From NCBI RefSeq assembly GCF_014207985.1, contig NZ_JACHMI010000001.1, positions 8,601,001 through 8,665,000 on the forward strand: a DNA stretch of 64,000 nucleotides. The letters are read 5' to 3'. How positions within the stretch are numbered: position 1 is the stretch's first letter; every line of letters begins with the position of its first letter. The notes below the pieces were generated by a model that had not been told where the DNA came from, searched no databases, and saw only the letters and a program-made list of their open reading frames with translations. A program made the position numbers and the translations under genes. This document shows positions 1 to 8,369 of this stretch, piece by piece. This DNA is from Nonomuraea rubra (GTDB taxonomy: Bacteria; Actinomycetota; Actinomycetes; Streptosporangiales; Streptosporangiaceae).

Positions 1-598
1 CGGGAACGGCCAGAGTGACCCGGGCGTCACCGGCCAGGTCGAGGCCCCGCGCGCACACCTCGCGCACCGCGTCCACGCCGACGTGCTGGAGGGGCGCCTC
101 CTGCTCGTACGACACCACGTCATCAGCGATGGCGGCCATCATGCCGTCGAGGTCCCTGGCGGCGGTGCCCGCGTACCACCGCTCGTGCACCCGCCGCACC
201 TCCGCCTCCCCCGCCGCCTGGTCGGCGATGGGGAACGAGTGGTGCTCATGCGCGACGACCCACCGCCCGCCCTCCTTCCGCAGCCCGAACGTGATCCGCA
301 GCCGCCTGTCCGGCTCTTCGGCGGCGGGCCCGCAGCGGAGCAGGGTGTGCGCGAAGGCGACGTCGGCGCCGGCCGTGACCTCCAGCGACTCGATGTCGAA
401 CGGGACGCCCATGGCCAGCCACTCGAAGAACGGCGGCCAGGCCTTGCGGTACGCCTCGATGCCGCGCAGGTTCTCCGGCACGTCGTGCATGACGATGTCG
501 TCGGCGTGACCGGCGACGACCGCGTCCAGGTCCCCGGCGCGCACGGCGGCGGCCCAGCTCTCGATCAGCGTGCGAACGCTCTGCTCGTCGGTGGTCAT
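1..598 (-). CDS. Tandem NTF2/SnoaL-like protein, C-terminus cut by window edge
   Basis: The reading frame opens with ATG at 598 and stays open to base 1, so the C-terminus lies outside the window. About 199 residues are visible. Two similar NTF2-like halves can be seen: residues 5-125 begin with a helix and the pattern AAAVRAGDLDAVV, and the second half from about residue 130 repeats it as HERWYAGTAARDLDGMM. This is the DUF4440/SgcJ-like fold, a cone-shaped alpha+beta barrel found in small-molecule isomerases, hydrolases and stress proteins. The substrate cannot be told. It lies 107 bp downstream of the sigma factor on the same strand, and that sigma factor carries the same fold at its C-terminus, so co-regulation is plausible. 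A GGAGAA element precedes the start. Confidence 0.75.
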   Translation of the reverse strand, partial: MTTDEQSVRTLIESWAAAVRAGDLDAVVAGHADDIVMHDVPENLRGIEAYRKAWPPFFEWLAMGVPFDIESLEVTAGADVAFAHTLLRCGPAAEEPDRRLRITFGLRKEGGRWVVAHEHHSFPIADQAAGEAEVRRVHERWYAGTAARDLDGMMAAIADDVVSYEQEAPLQHVGVDAVREVCARGLDLAGDARVTLAVP

Positions 599-705
599 GA
601 GGTTCTCCTCCTGAGGGTTGCTTCCGCGGTTACAACCCGCGCCACGCCGCGAACTCATCGCCGCCCGCGGAAGTCATCGCAACCAGGAGTCCTCGCCCGC
701 AGAAG

Positions 706-1821
706 TCAGCACCCGCCGCCGAAGTCAGCTCCGGCCGCCGAACCGAGCTCGTCACCGTCCGGCAGGCCGAACGAGGCGAAGTCCGTCTCCAGGAACGACA
801 CGACCTCGGCGACCCGCGTGCCCCGTACCACGAGCAGGTCCAGCCCGGCCGGGACGTAACGGCCTCGCTCCCCGTCCCACATGTACGTCCCGAACGCCAG
901 CTGCCCGTTCGCCCGCGCCGCCACGAACCGCCACCTCCGCCTCAGCGCCCCCTCCTCCAGGAACGCGCGGATGCCCGCGTGCCCCTGGTACCAGGCGGTC
1001 AGCGGCGGCATCGAGTACCTGGCGTCCTCGGTCAGCATGGCCACGACGGCCTCGACGTCCCCGGCCTCCCAGGCGTCCGCGTACCGCTGGGCCAGCTCGC
1101 GCCGGCCCTCCTCGCCCAGCTCGCGCAGGGTCTGCTGCTGGGTGGCGCCGGGGAGCAGGTCCCGCAGCGTGCCGCGGGCCCGTTGCAGGGCGCTGTTCAC
1201 GGCCGCGACCGTCGTGCCGAGGAGGTCGGCGACCTCGCGGGCGGCGTACCCGAGCACGTCGCGCAGCAGCAGGACGGCCCGCTGGAGGGCCGGCAGGTGC
1301 TGCAGCGCCGCCACGAACGCCAGCTCCACGCTCTCGCGCGCCAGCACCCGCGCCTCGGGGTCCAGCCCGTCCGTCCAGCTCATCAGCCGGTCCGGGTACG
1401 GCTCCAGCCACGCCACCTCGCTCGCGCCGCCGGGGCCGAGGTCGGCGGGCAGCTCGCGGCGGGTCCGGCGTTCGATGAGGGTCAGGGCCCGGTTCGTCGC
1501 GATCTTGTACAGCCAGGGTCTGATCGAGCCCCTGTCCTCGTACCGTCCCAGGCTTCGCCACGCCCGGTCCAGGGTCTCCTGCACGGCGTCCTCGGCGTCG
1601 TGCAGGGAGCCCAGCATCCGGTAGCAGTGCGCCCGCAGCTCGTCCCGCAGCGGCCCCACCAGCCGCCCGAACGCCTCCTCGTCCCCGCCCCGGGCCGCCG
1701 CCACCAGCTCGCGCTCCTCCCCGCCCCGGGCCGCCGCCGGCTCGCGGTCTTCTCCGCCCCGCAACGGGGGCGGCGGCTCTCCCGCCTCGCCGTCGGGCTC
1801 CTCGATCCAGGTCCGCGCCAT
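706..1821 (-). CDS. ECF-type RNA polymerase sigma factor with C-terminal SnoaL-like domain
   Basis: A 371-residue sigma-70 family protein is read from ATG 1821; a longer frame exists but its extra N-terminus is low-complexity. Region 2 spans about residues 50-120 ([19 protein letters not shown] is typical) and region 4 about 165-220, ending in a helix-turn-helix ([22 protein letters not shown]). A SnoaL/NTF2 domain follows at about 240-360. This matches the long ECF group (ECF41/SigJ or TIGR02960-like) in which the C-terminal domain, rather than a separate anti-sigma factor, modulates activity. No anti-sigma gene is adjacent. Residues 19-52 contain a threefold imperfect repeat built on the pattern RGG-E/D-E/D-x-E. 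It is divergent from the broken phosphatase gene. Confidence 0.9.
   Translation of the reverse strand: MARTWIEEPDGEAGEPPPPLRGGEDREPAAARGGEERELVAAARGGDEEAFGRLVGPLRDELRAHCYRMLGSLHDAEDAVQETLDRAWRSLGRYEDRGSIRPWLYKIATNRALTLIERRTRRELPADLGPGGASEVAWLEPYPDRLMSWTDGLDPEARVLARESVELAFVAALQHLPALQRAVLLLRDVLGYAAREVADLLGTTVAAVNSALQRARGTLRDLLPGATQQQTLRELGEEGRRELAQRYADAWEAGDVEAVVAMLTEDARYSMPPLTAWYQGHAGIRAFLEEGALRRRWRFVAARANGQLAFGTYMWDGERGRYVPAGLDLLVVRGTRVAEVVSFLETDFASFGLPDGDELGSAAGADFGGGC
1678..1764. repeat. Coding tandem repeat in the sigma factor N-terminus
   Basis: Three adjacent imperfect copies (36, 33 and about 18 nt) share the core CCCCGCCCCGGGCCGCCGCC in the plus strand. The copies keep the sigma factor frame and encode the repeated ARGGEE-type peptide ahead of region 2. 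Confidence 0.75.
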
Positions 1822-1893
1822 CCGCCGGTCCACCCCACTCGTGTCGCGTCCTGCCACGCTACCGCCGCCGGAATCTGGGACGATCGTGAGGCC

Positions 1894-2594
1894 ATGACGG
1901 AAATGACACGCTGTGTCTCGTGCGGCGGCGGCACCGTGGCCCCCGACGGCCACTGCTGGGATTGCGGGACGGCGCAGCCGGCGTTCCGTTCCCACGTCGA
2001 GCTCACGACGGACGGTGGCGCCGCCGGGATCCGCAGGCCGGCCCCCGAGATCCGCTGACCCACGCCCGGGGCCCACTGACTCGCGCCCGGGTTCCGCTGG
2101 CGCCCGCCGGGGACCCGATGGCGCACGGGGCGCCTGCCTGCACGTACGTCGCCGGCGTCGCGGGCAGGGACGGCGTGTGGGCATGCTGGGTCGGCGACAG
2201 CCGCGCGTACTGGCTCCCCGGCGAGGGCGTCGCGACGGCCATGACGGAGGACGACACCGGCGAGCACGAGGCCCTGTCCGCCTGGCTCGGCGCCGACGCC
2301 GGCCGCCCCGAGCCGCACCTCCGCAGCTTCCGCCCCAGCACCCCGGGCCTCCTGCTGCTGTGCACGGACGGCCTGTGGCGCCACTTCCCCACCGCCACCG
2401 CCACCGCCCTGCGCGACCGCACCCACGTCGGCGCCGTGCGCGGCCGAGCCCGCACCGACGCCCTGCGAGACCGGACCCGCACCAGAGGCTTGGACGCTGC
2501 CCGCGCCCTCGTCGATCACGCCCTGGCGGCGGGCGGCCAGGACAACATCACCGCCCTGCTCCTGCCAGCCGGCCCTCGATCCCATCCAGGATGA
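1894..2594 (+). pseudogene. Broken PP2C-type protein phosphatase
   Basis: Two pieces in different frames make one gene. The first, from ATG 1894, encodes a zinc-ribbon start (CVSCGGG then CWDCGTAQP) and stops at 2056-2058. The second, in another frame from about 2046 to 2594, encodes the C-terminal half of a PPM/PP2C phosphatase: [19 protein letters not shown] and [11 protein letters not shown] supply two metal-site Asp positions and the terminal GGxDN motif. The N-terminal catalytic half with the first metal-binding Asp and the NED motif is missing. In its place lie four 21-nt tandem repeats. The two pieces cannot form an active phosphatase, so I call it a pseudogene; a sequencing error alone would not restore the missing half. 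Its 3' end overlaps the convergent TetR gene. Confidence 0.75.
2046..2129 (+). repeat. Four 21-nt tandem repeats at the phosphatase lesion
   Basis: Units at 2046-2066, 2067-2087, 2088-2108 and 2109-2129 encode [21 protein letters not shown] and GDPMAHG in the frame of the C-terminal piece. The stop codon ending the N-terminal piece sits inside the first unit. A second, less regular repeat (LRDRT motif twice) occurs at about 2410-2490. Confidence 0.8.
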
Positions 2595-3219
2595 GCCCCA
2601 GCCCGAGCAGGAACTGCCGGTCGAAGTCCCCATCCTCCACCTGGCTGAGCCGGGCGAGCTCCCCGTCCAGATGCCCGGCCACCTTGGCCCGGATCTCGGC
2701 GTCGGCGGCAGGGCTGCGAACCTTCTGCCACCAGATGTTCTCCGCCGCGACGAACCCGTTGACGTAGGACGACAGCGTCCCCACCGCGGCGGTGAGCTCG
2801 GCCCCCTCCAGCCCTTCCGCGGCCAGCGCCGAGTAGAACAGCCGGGACCGGGCCACGGCCTGGGGCCCCAGCAGCGGGCGGGTGGCGGTGAGCGCGGGCA
2901 CCCAGGGGTGGCGGCGCATGACGTCCCGGCTCTGCGTGAGCTGCGCGGTCAGGAACTCGCGCCACGGCCCCGTCTCCCCGGGCGCCTCGATCTCGCCGAT
3001 CACCTCGTCCAGGGCCAGGTCGAGGACGTCCTCCTTGCTCTGGACGTACTCGTACAGCGACATCGTCCCGGCACCCAGCCGCGCGGCGAGCGCCCGCATG
3101 GAGAAGCCGGCCACGCCCTCCGCGTCGAGGAGCGCGACGGCGGCCTCGACGATGCGCTCGCGTGACAGCCGGGGCCTGCGCGGCCCGGAGTCCTCACGGA
3201 ACCAGATCGTCTCCGGCAT
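2548..3219 (-). CDS. TetR/AcrR-family regulator (TetR C-terminal type)
   Basis: This 223-residue DNA-binding repressor is read from ATG 3219. The HTH lies at about residues 20-68 (RERIVEAAVALLDAEGVAG then GTMSLYEYVQSKEDVLDLAL). The C-terminal ligand-binding domain resembles the TetR_C (tetracycline repressor-like) class, including a WREFL segment and the LLGLGLILDGIE helix near the end. It is divergent from the metallopeptidase gene with a perfect 16-bp palindrome between them, so it probably represses both itself and that gene. The 3' end overlaps the convergent phosphatase remnant by 47 bp. The effector is unknown. Confidence 0.9.
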   Translation of the reverse strand: MPETIWFREDSGPRRPRLSRERIVEAAVALLDAEGVAGFSMRALAARLGAGTMSLYEYVQSKEDVLDLALDEVIGEIEAPGETGPWREFLTAQLTQSRDVMRRHPWVPALTATRPLLGPQAVARSRLFYSALAAEGLEGAELTAAVGTLSSYVNGFVAAENIWWQKVRSPAADAEIRAKVAGHLDGELARLSQVEDGDFDRQFLLGLGLILDGIEGRLAGAGR

Positions 3220-3239
3220 GCTCCAGCCTTCCGTGCATT

Positions 3240-3255
3240 GTACGGAAATCCGTAC
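3240..3255. promoter_or_regulatory. Probable TetR operator
   Basis: A perfect palindrome, GTACGGA-AA-TCCGTAC, lies in the 75-bp gap between the divergent TetR (start 3219) and metallopeptidase (start 3295) genes. This is the expected place and size for a TetR-family operator. Confidence 0.65.
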
Positions 3256-3294
3256 GGCTAGCTTAGGCGCCCCCGACGACCCGAGGAGGACGAG

Positions 3295-4446
3295 ATGGAG
3301 CAGTGGCACCGGGATCACGCGATGCTGGCGTTGCGGATCAACCGGCTGGCGACGGGCGGCGCGAGCGGCACCGCGCTGATCTACCGGGGACCGGCCGAGT
3401 GGGCCGCGGCGGTGGAGGCGGAGCCGCCGGCCGTGGCGGGGGCGCTGGCGGAGGAGGCGGAGCGGCTGATGGAGTGCGCGCCGACCGCCTATCTCGCCGC
3501 CCACGTACGCGCCGTCCGCGCCATGGCCCGCCACCTGGACGGCGAGCGGCCGCCGCTGGCCGAGTACGGGCGGGAGTGCCTGGGGCTGGAGCCGCGATGG
3601 GTGCCGGAGGAGGTGTTCGAGCAGGCGCACGCCGAGCTGGACGCGGCCCTGCCGGGGCACTCCGGCACGCTGGCCGACCGGCTCAGGGCGTGGCAGGAGG
3701 CGCACACGCTGCGGGACATCGGGCGGCTGCCCGGGCTGGTGGACCGGGCGGTGGCGGAGACGCGGGCGCGGACGGGCACGATCGTCCCGCTGCCGCCCGG
3801 CGAGGTGGTGGAGTGCCGGCTGGTGGAGGGCGTGGGGTTCCACGGGGCGGGTCACTACGAGGGTGATCTGAAGTCCACGATCCACATCAACCGGGCGATC
3901 CCGTTCAACGTCGCCGATCTGCTGTATCTGGTGGCGCACGAGGGGCATCCCGGGCACATCGCCGAGTCGATGCTCAAGGAGCTGCGGCTCGGGGACGGGC
4001 AGCGGGTGCGGTTCATGTTGTCGCCGTCGTTCGTGCTCAGCGAGGGGCTGGGGCTGGTGGCCGAGGAGCTGGTGTTCCCCGGGGACGAGGCGCAGGCGTG
4101 GCTGAACGCGAACGTCCTGCCCGAGCTGGGCATGCGGCCTGACGGCAGCGACTTCGCGGCCGTGCACCGGGCCAGGAACGTGTTGTGGGGCGTCTGGGGG
4201 AACGCGGCGTTCCTGGCGGACCAGGGGCGGGACGAGGCGGAGCTGGCCGCGTACCTGGGGCGGTGGTCGCTCTACGGTGACGACGAGGTGGCGGCGGCGC
4301 TCGGGCTGCTCAAGCCGTCGCCGATGAGTCCGTACATCTTCGGATATTTCCATGGATGGGAGCTGGTGCGCCGGTGGGCGACCGGCCCCGACCGGGTACG
4401 ACGGCTACTGACCGAGCAGCTACTGCCCGCCGACGTGGCCGCCTGA
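3295..4446 (+). CDS. DUF885-like putative zinc metallopeptidase
   Basis: The 383-residue soluble protein starts at ATG 3295 after a GAGGA ribosome site. Residues 213-221 read VAHEGHPGH, a variant of the HExxH zinc motif close to the HEAYPGH of DUF885 proteins, followed about 30 residues later by SEGLGLVAEELV, whose Glu residues could supply the third ligand. This resembles the gluzincin arrangement, but no substrate can be named. No signal peptide is visible, so it probably acts in the cytoplasm. The divergent TetR and the intergenic palindrome suggest it is induced by a small ligand. The protein is shorter than typical DUF885 members (about 550), and could be a truncated or separate subfamily. 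Confidence 0.7.
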   Translation: MEQWHRDHAMLALRINRLATGGASGTALIYRGPAEWAAAVEAEPPAVAGALAEEAERLMECAPTAYLAAHVRAVRAMARHLDGERPPLAEYGRECLGLEPRWVPEEVFEQAHAELDAALPGHSGTLADRLRAWQEAHTLRDIGRLPGLVDRAVAETRARTGTIVPLPPGEVVECRLVEGVGFHGAGHYEGDLKSTIHINRAIPFNVADLLYLVAHEGHPGHIAESMLKELRLGDGQRVRFMLSPSFVLSEGLGLVAEELVFPGDEAQAWLNANVLPELGMRPDGSDFAAVHRARNVLWGVWGNAAFLADQGRDEAELAAYLGRWSLYGDDEVAAALGLLKPSPMSPYIFGYFHGWELVRRWATGPDRVRRLLTEQLLPADVAA

Positions 4447-4485
4447 CGCGCACCGCGCCACGAGCCGCTGCCCGCCTGACGCGCG

Positions 4486-5247
4486 CTACCCGCCGCCGTG
4501 ACTGCCTGACGCGCGCCGTGCGATGAGCTGTTCCACGCCGTCGAGCAGCAGGTCGAGGCCGAAGCGGAAGTCGTCGTCGTGGATCCAGCCCTCGGCGCCG
4601 CGGAAGGCGCCGCCGCGCACGGCGGCCGACGCGGCGGGGTAGCGCTCGGGGTCGAGCAGCTCCACCAGCAGCTCGCCGTAGTCGGCCGCGCTCTCGATCC
4701 CGGCCTCCGTGAACTCCTGGACGCCGGTGCCGGCCGCCTCGACGATCGCGGCGTCGGTCAGCGCGTACCCGGTCAGGGCGCTGGCCACGTTGATCTTCTC
4801 CCCGTCGTCGAGCCCCGTGCCGTCGAGCGCGGCCAGCGCCCGGTCCAGCCAGAGCAGCCGCCGCGGGCCGAGCGGCGGGGCGAACTTCGTGATCTGCAGC
4901 ACCCAGGAGTGCTTCAGCACGAGGTCGCGCTGGAGCCTGGTCCACTCTGCGAGGTAGTCGCGCCAGGGCCGGCCCGACGGATCAGGCGGGTCGGCGGCGA
5001 TGGCGTCGGACATCAGCATGAGCAGGTCGTCCTTGCTGCCGATGTACCGGTACAGCGCCGTCGCGGCCACCCCGACCTTCGTGGCCACGCTGTTCATCGA
5101 CACCCCGGCCAGTCCTTCCGCGTCGGCCAGCTCGATGGCGGCGGCGGTGATCGTGACCAGGTCGAGCCGCGGCCGCGGCCCTCTGCGCGGCGCCGGCTCG
5201 CGCCCCCACAGCCGCTGCAGCATGGGGGGCAACCGGTCCTGCGCCAT
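4486..5247 (-). CDS. TetR-family regulator of the adjacent ABC exporter
   Basis: This is a 253-residue regulator from ATG 5247, preceded by a strong AAGGAGGAG. The HTH lies at about residues 30-80 (TITAAAIELADAEGLAGVS then TALYRYIGSKDDLLMLM). The C-terminal domain fits the TetR_C class seen in regulators next to drug exporters. It is divergent from the ABC ATPase gene with only 48 bp between starts, so the two promoters must overlap and repression of the exporter is the likely role. The weak inverted TGAATG/CATTCA pair at 5297-5323 is too loose to call an operator. Confidence 0.88.
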   Translation of the reverse strand: MAQDRLPPMLQRLWGREPAPRRGPRPRLDLVTITAAAIELADAEGLAGVSMNSVATKVGVAATALYRYIGSKDDLLMLMSDAIAADPPDPSGRPWRDYLAEWTRLQRDLVLKHSWVLQITKFAPPLGPRRLLWLDRALAALDGTGLDDGEKINVASALTGYALTDAAIVEAAGTGVQEFTEAGIESAADYGELLVELLDPERYPAASAAVRGGAFRGAEGWIHDDDFRFGLDLLLDGVEQLIARRASGSHGGG

Positions 5248-5295
5248 CGAACTCCTCCTTGACTCGCTCCTAGGATTCTGCATTATCGTGAAACT

Positions 5296-6246
5296 ATGAA
5301 TGTCATACACAGTAAGCCATTCACAGATTCCATCGTGGCCCGGGGGCTCACCAAGTCGTTCGGCGGGACCAGGGTGCTGGCCGGGATCGACCTGACCGTG
5401 CCCACCGGCTCGCTGCTGGCACTGCTCGGGCCCAACGGCTCGGGGAAGACGACGACCGTACGGATCCTGACCACGCTGCTGGCCCCGGACGGCGGCACCG
5501 CCACCGTGGCCGGGCACGACGTGACGCGCGACGGCCCACGGGTGCGCCGCGCCATCGGGCTGACCTCCCAGCAGGCCACGGTGGACGCGTTGCTGACCGG
5601 GAGAGAGAACCTGGAGCTGTTCGCCGGCCTCTACCATCTGGGCCGCCGCCAGGCCAGGCGGCGGGCGGAGGAGCTGCTCGAACGCTTCGACCTGACCGCC
5701 GCCGCCGACCGCCGGGCCGGCACGTACTCGGGCGGCATGCGCCGGCGCCTGGACCTGGCGGCCAGCATGGTGTCGGCGCCGCCGATCCTGTTCCTGGACG
5801 AGCCCACGACCGGCCTCGACCCGCGCAGCAGGGCCGAGCTGTGGTCGGTGATCCGCGAGCTGCTCGGCTCGGGCACCACCATCCTGCTGACCACCCAGTA
5901 CCTGGAGGAGGCCGACCAGCTCGCCGACCGCGTCGTGGTGATCAACGACGGTCGCGTCGTCGCCGACGACTCCCCCGCCGCGCTGAAGCGCCAGGTCGGC
6001 AGGGAACGCCTGGCCCTGCGCCCGGCACGCCCGGCCGACCTGCCCCGCGCGGGCGCCGCGCTGCGGGGTGCCCACGTCGACCCCGAGGCCGGAGAGCTGA
6101 CGCTGGCCCTCCACGGCCCCGACCACCTGCGTCACACGCTGGACGTTCTGCACGGCGCGGGCATCCCGGTCGAACGCGTGGAGCTGCGCACCCCCACCAT
6201 GGACGACGTCTTCTTCGAGCTCACCGCGACAGGAGCCGCGGCATGA
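5296..6246 (+). CDS. ABC transporter ATPase, DrrA-like drug exporter
   Basis: The 316-residue protein has Walker A GPNGSGKTT at residues 45-53, a signature YSGGM at 144-148 and Walker B ILFLDEP at 164-170, followed by the DrrA-type extension after about residue 220 that ends in TPTMDDVFFELT. Such ATPases pair with ABC-2 permeases to export hydrophobic compounds such as anthracyclines. ATG 5296 is the first start in frame after the divergent promoter. The stop codon overlaps the permease start (ATGA), so the two are translated together. The exported compound is unknown. Confidence 0.92.
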   Translation: MNVIHSKPFTDSIVARGLTKSFGGTRVLAGIDLTVPTGSLLALLGPNGSGKTTTVRILTTLLAPDGGTATVAGHDVTRDGPRVRRAIGLTSQQATVDALLTGRENLELFAGLYHLGRRQARRRAEELLERFDLTAAADRRAGTYSGGMRRRLDLAASMVSAPPILFLDEPTTGLDPRSRAELWSVIRELLGSGTTILLTTQYLEEADQLADRVVVINDGRVVADDSPAALKRQVGRERLALRPARPADLPRAGAALRGAHVDPEAGELTLALHGPDHLRHTLDVLHGAGIPVERVELRTPTMDDVFFELTATGAAA

Positions 6247-7022
6247 GCGCCTCCCTCACCGCACCCGGCGACCTGCGCCGCCTGGTCGTCCGCGACCTGC
6301 GCCGCGACCTGCGGGTCCTGGACGGCCTCATCGTGAACACGGCACTGCCTGTGATGATCATGGTCCTGTTCGTGTACGTGTTCGGCGGCGCGATCACGAC
6401 CGGCTCCAGCGGGCTGGACTACATCGACTTCGTCGTGCCCGCCGTCCTGCTCATGTCCGGCGGGTACGGCGCCGCGCTCACCGCGGTGACGATCGCCGAG
6501 GACATGACAGGCGGCATGATCGACCGCTTCCGCACCCTGCCGATCAGCGGCTGGGTCGTGCCCGCCGGGCACGTCGTGGCCTCGGTGATCCGCAACGTGG
6601 GCTCCTCGGCCATCGCCCTGGCCGCCGCGCTGCTGCTCGGCTTCCGTCCCGACGCCTCGCTCGCCGACTGGGCGCTGGTGCTGGCCCTGGTGACCGGGTA
6701 CGTGCTGGCGATGTCCGCGCTGGCGGCGGTCTGGGGGCTGCTGGTCAGCTCGTCGCAGGCGGCCGGGGCGTTCAGCTTCTTCGTGCTCTTCCTGCCGTAC
6801 GTGTCGGACGGCATCGTCCCGGCCCAGACCATGCCCGGCGTGCTGCGGGACTTCGCCTACAACCAGCCGCTGACGCCGATCATCGAGACCATGCGGTCGC
6901 TGCTGCTCGGCCTGCCCATGGGGTCGTCGGGGGCTGTGGCCACCGCGTGGCTCGCGGCCACGGTGGTGGTCTGCGTGCCGGTGGCGGCGGTGCTGTTCCG
7001 CCGCAGGACGGCCTCACGCTAG
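6243..7022 (+). CDS. ABC-2 type permease, DrrB-like
   Basis: This 259-residue integral membrane protein has about six hydrophobic segments and the ABC-2 signature region PISGWVVPAGHVVASVIRN-like between the second and third helices. It is the membrane partner of the upstream ATPase, with which it shares a 4-bp ATGA overlap. Its 3' end overlaps the convergent membrane-protein gene by 9 bp, so there is no room for a terminator between them. Confidence 0.9.
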   Translation: MSASLTAPGDLRRLVVRDLRRDLRVLDGLIVNTALPVMIMVLFVYVFGGAITTGSSGLDYIDFVVPAVLLMSGGYGAALTAVTIAEDMTGGMIDRFRTLPISGWVVPAGHVVASVIRNVGSSAIALAAALLLGFRPDASLADWALVLALVTGYVLAMSALAAVWGLLVSSSQAAGAFSFFVLFLPYVSDGIVPAQTMPGVLRDFAYNQPLTPIIETMRSLLLGLPMGSSGAVATAWLAATVVVCVPVAAVLFRRRTASR

Positions 7023-8369
7023 CAGGAGCGTCAGCCCGCCGGTCGTGTAGCAGACCATCAGCACGAACAGCGGGATCTGGCCCGCCACCGCCCTGGCCGG
7101 CGGCAGCAGCCGGACCGAGCGGTCGTGGGCGGCCACCACGCCCGCGACGTGGCCGATCACGATGGCCAGCACCTGCACGGTGGCGATCGTGCCGGGCGCC
7201 ACGGCGTTCCGGTCCACCTCGGCGTCCAGGCCCAGCGCCAGGATGATCGCGTGCCGGCCCTCGATGACCAGCAGCGAGAAGTAGTGCGCGATCAGGTAGC
7301 CGACGGCGATCGGCAGCAGCGAGTGGGCGAAGCGGCCTGACAGCCCCCTCGTGCCGCCGATCAGGCCGGCCGCCCCGAGGCACGCGGCGTACAGCGCGGC
7401 CACCCCGGCGACGGCCGCCAGCAGACCGAGCGTACCCAGGCCGGCGCGGCCGCCGAACGGGGCGGACTGCAGGGCGTTCACCCAGGCCGGGCTGGTGGAC
7501 AGGCCGTCGTAGGCGGTGCTGCCGAGCAGCACGCAGACGGTGGCGACCAGGCCGGGGGCCGGGGCGATGGCGTCCAGGCCGTCGAACGGGTTGCGCAGCA
7601 CGCGCCTGCCGTCCGCGCGCCGGCCCAGCGGGGACAGGTGGCCGATCAGGGTCGAGTACACCTCGAACGGGTCGCCGCGCTCCAGCCAGGCGTGGCCGTA
7701 GGCGAGGGTGCCGGTGAGCTGGGCGGCGGCGTACAGGGTGAGGAAGATCAGCAGGGTGGGGGGTGCGGCGGGCTCGGGGGCGACCAGCTCCATCCAGGTG
7801 AACGCGAGCAGCCCCGCCGCCGCGGGCCGGTAGCCGAGCCCGGACGGGTACGGGCGGCGCGGGCGGTCCGGCAGCAGCCGGAACGGGTTCAGCACCCGCC
7901 ACACCGGGCCGAGCAGCAGCGACGCGGGCACCAGGCCGACCCAGAAGAGCACGTACACCAGGTACGGGCCCGCGTTCTCCACCTCCGGGCCGAGGACCAG
8001 CCAGCCGAGGGTGTAGGCGGCGGCCAGCAGCGTCAGGACGCGCGCGGCCAGGCGCACCCGGGCCGGACGGGCCAGACGGCGAGACTCCGGAGGGGCGGCG
8101 GGATCGCCAGGCGGGGCCGGTCCGGCGTGGCGCCGAGCCAGGCCGGGGAGGCGTAGCGTGATCGGGCGGCCGGCCAGGTCGCCGCGGAAGCGGGAATCGG
8201 CCCAGAGCAGGCCGAGCGCCAGGAACGAGACGACGAGCGCGGCGAACGCGCCCGCGTAGGCGTAGAAGATCGGGATCGGCAGATCGGCCCGCTCCCCGAC
8301 ACCGTGCGCGAGCACGCCCGCCGCGACCATGCCTGCCGCGACCATGCCCGCCGCGACCATGCCCGTCAC
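7014..8369 (-). CDS. Polytopic membrane protein of unknown function, third gene of a beta-helix/cupredoxin operon
   Basis: The protein is 451 residues if read from GTG 8369, whose first bases overlap the stop of the upstream lipoprotein gene (GTGA), the same coupling as the previous junction. Roughly ten hydrophobic segments are visible, for example LLIFLTLYAAAQLTGTLAYG and LPIAVGYLIAHYFSLLVIEG. His residues lie within or at the ends of helices (YLIAHYFS, VIGHVAGVVAAHD). I recall that related actinobacterial proteins are sometimes labelled fenitrothion hydrolase, but I cannot verify this and would not transfer the function. The first 15 residues are a MVAAG triplication. The likely role is an integral membrane partner of the two exported proteins encoded upstream. 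Confidence 0.75.
   Translation of the reverse strand: MTGMVAAGMVAAGMVAAGVLAHGVGERADLPIPIFYAYAGAFAALVVSFLALGLLWADSRFRGDLAGRPITLRLPGLARRHAGPAPPGDPAAPPESRRLARPARVRLAARVLTLLAAAYTLGWLVLGPEVENAGPYLVYVLFWVGLVPASLLLGPVWRVLNPFRLLPDRPRRPYPSGLGYRPAAAGLLAFTWMELVAPEPAAPPTLLIFLTLYAAAQLTGTLAYGHAWLERGDPFEVYSTLIGHLSPLGRRADGRRVLRNPFDGLDAIAPAPGLVATVCVLLGSTAYDGLSTSPAWVNALQSAPFGGRAGLGTLGLLAAVAGVAALYAACLGAAGLIGGTRGLSGRFAHSLLPIAVGYLIAHYFSLLVIEGRHAIILALGLDAEVDRNAVAPGTIATVQVLAIVIGHVAGVVAAHDRSVRLLPPARAVAGQIPLFVLMVCYTTGGLTLLLA
8316..8360. repeat. Three 15-nt tandem repeats at the start of the membrane protein gene
   Basis: Units at 8316-8330, 8331-8345 and 8346-8360 differ by one base and encode MVAAG three times, each with an in-frame ATG, so three alternative starts are created. 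Confidence 0.85.

Noticed and set aside
5297..5323. TGAATG/CATTCA inverted pair near the ABC ATPase start as a TetR operator
   Set aside because: The arms are 6 bp with a 15-nt spacer and overlap the coding start; too weak to list as a feature.
7014..8369. Assignment of the membrane protein as an organophosphate (fenitrothion) hydrolase
   Set aside because: This rests only on remembered database labels; no hydrolase motif is visible in the sequence.
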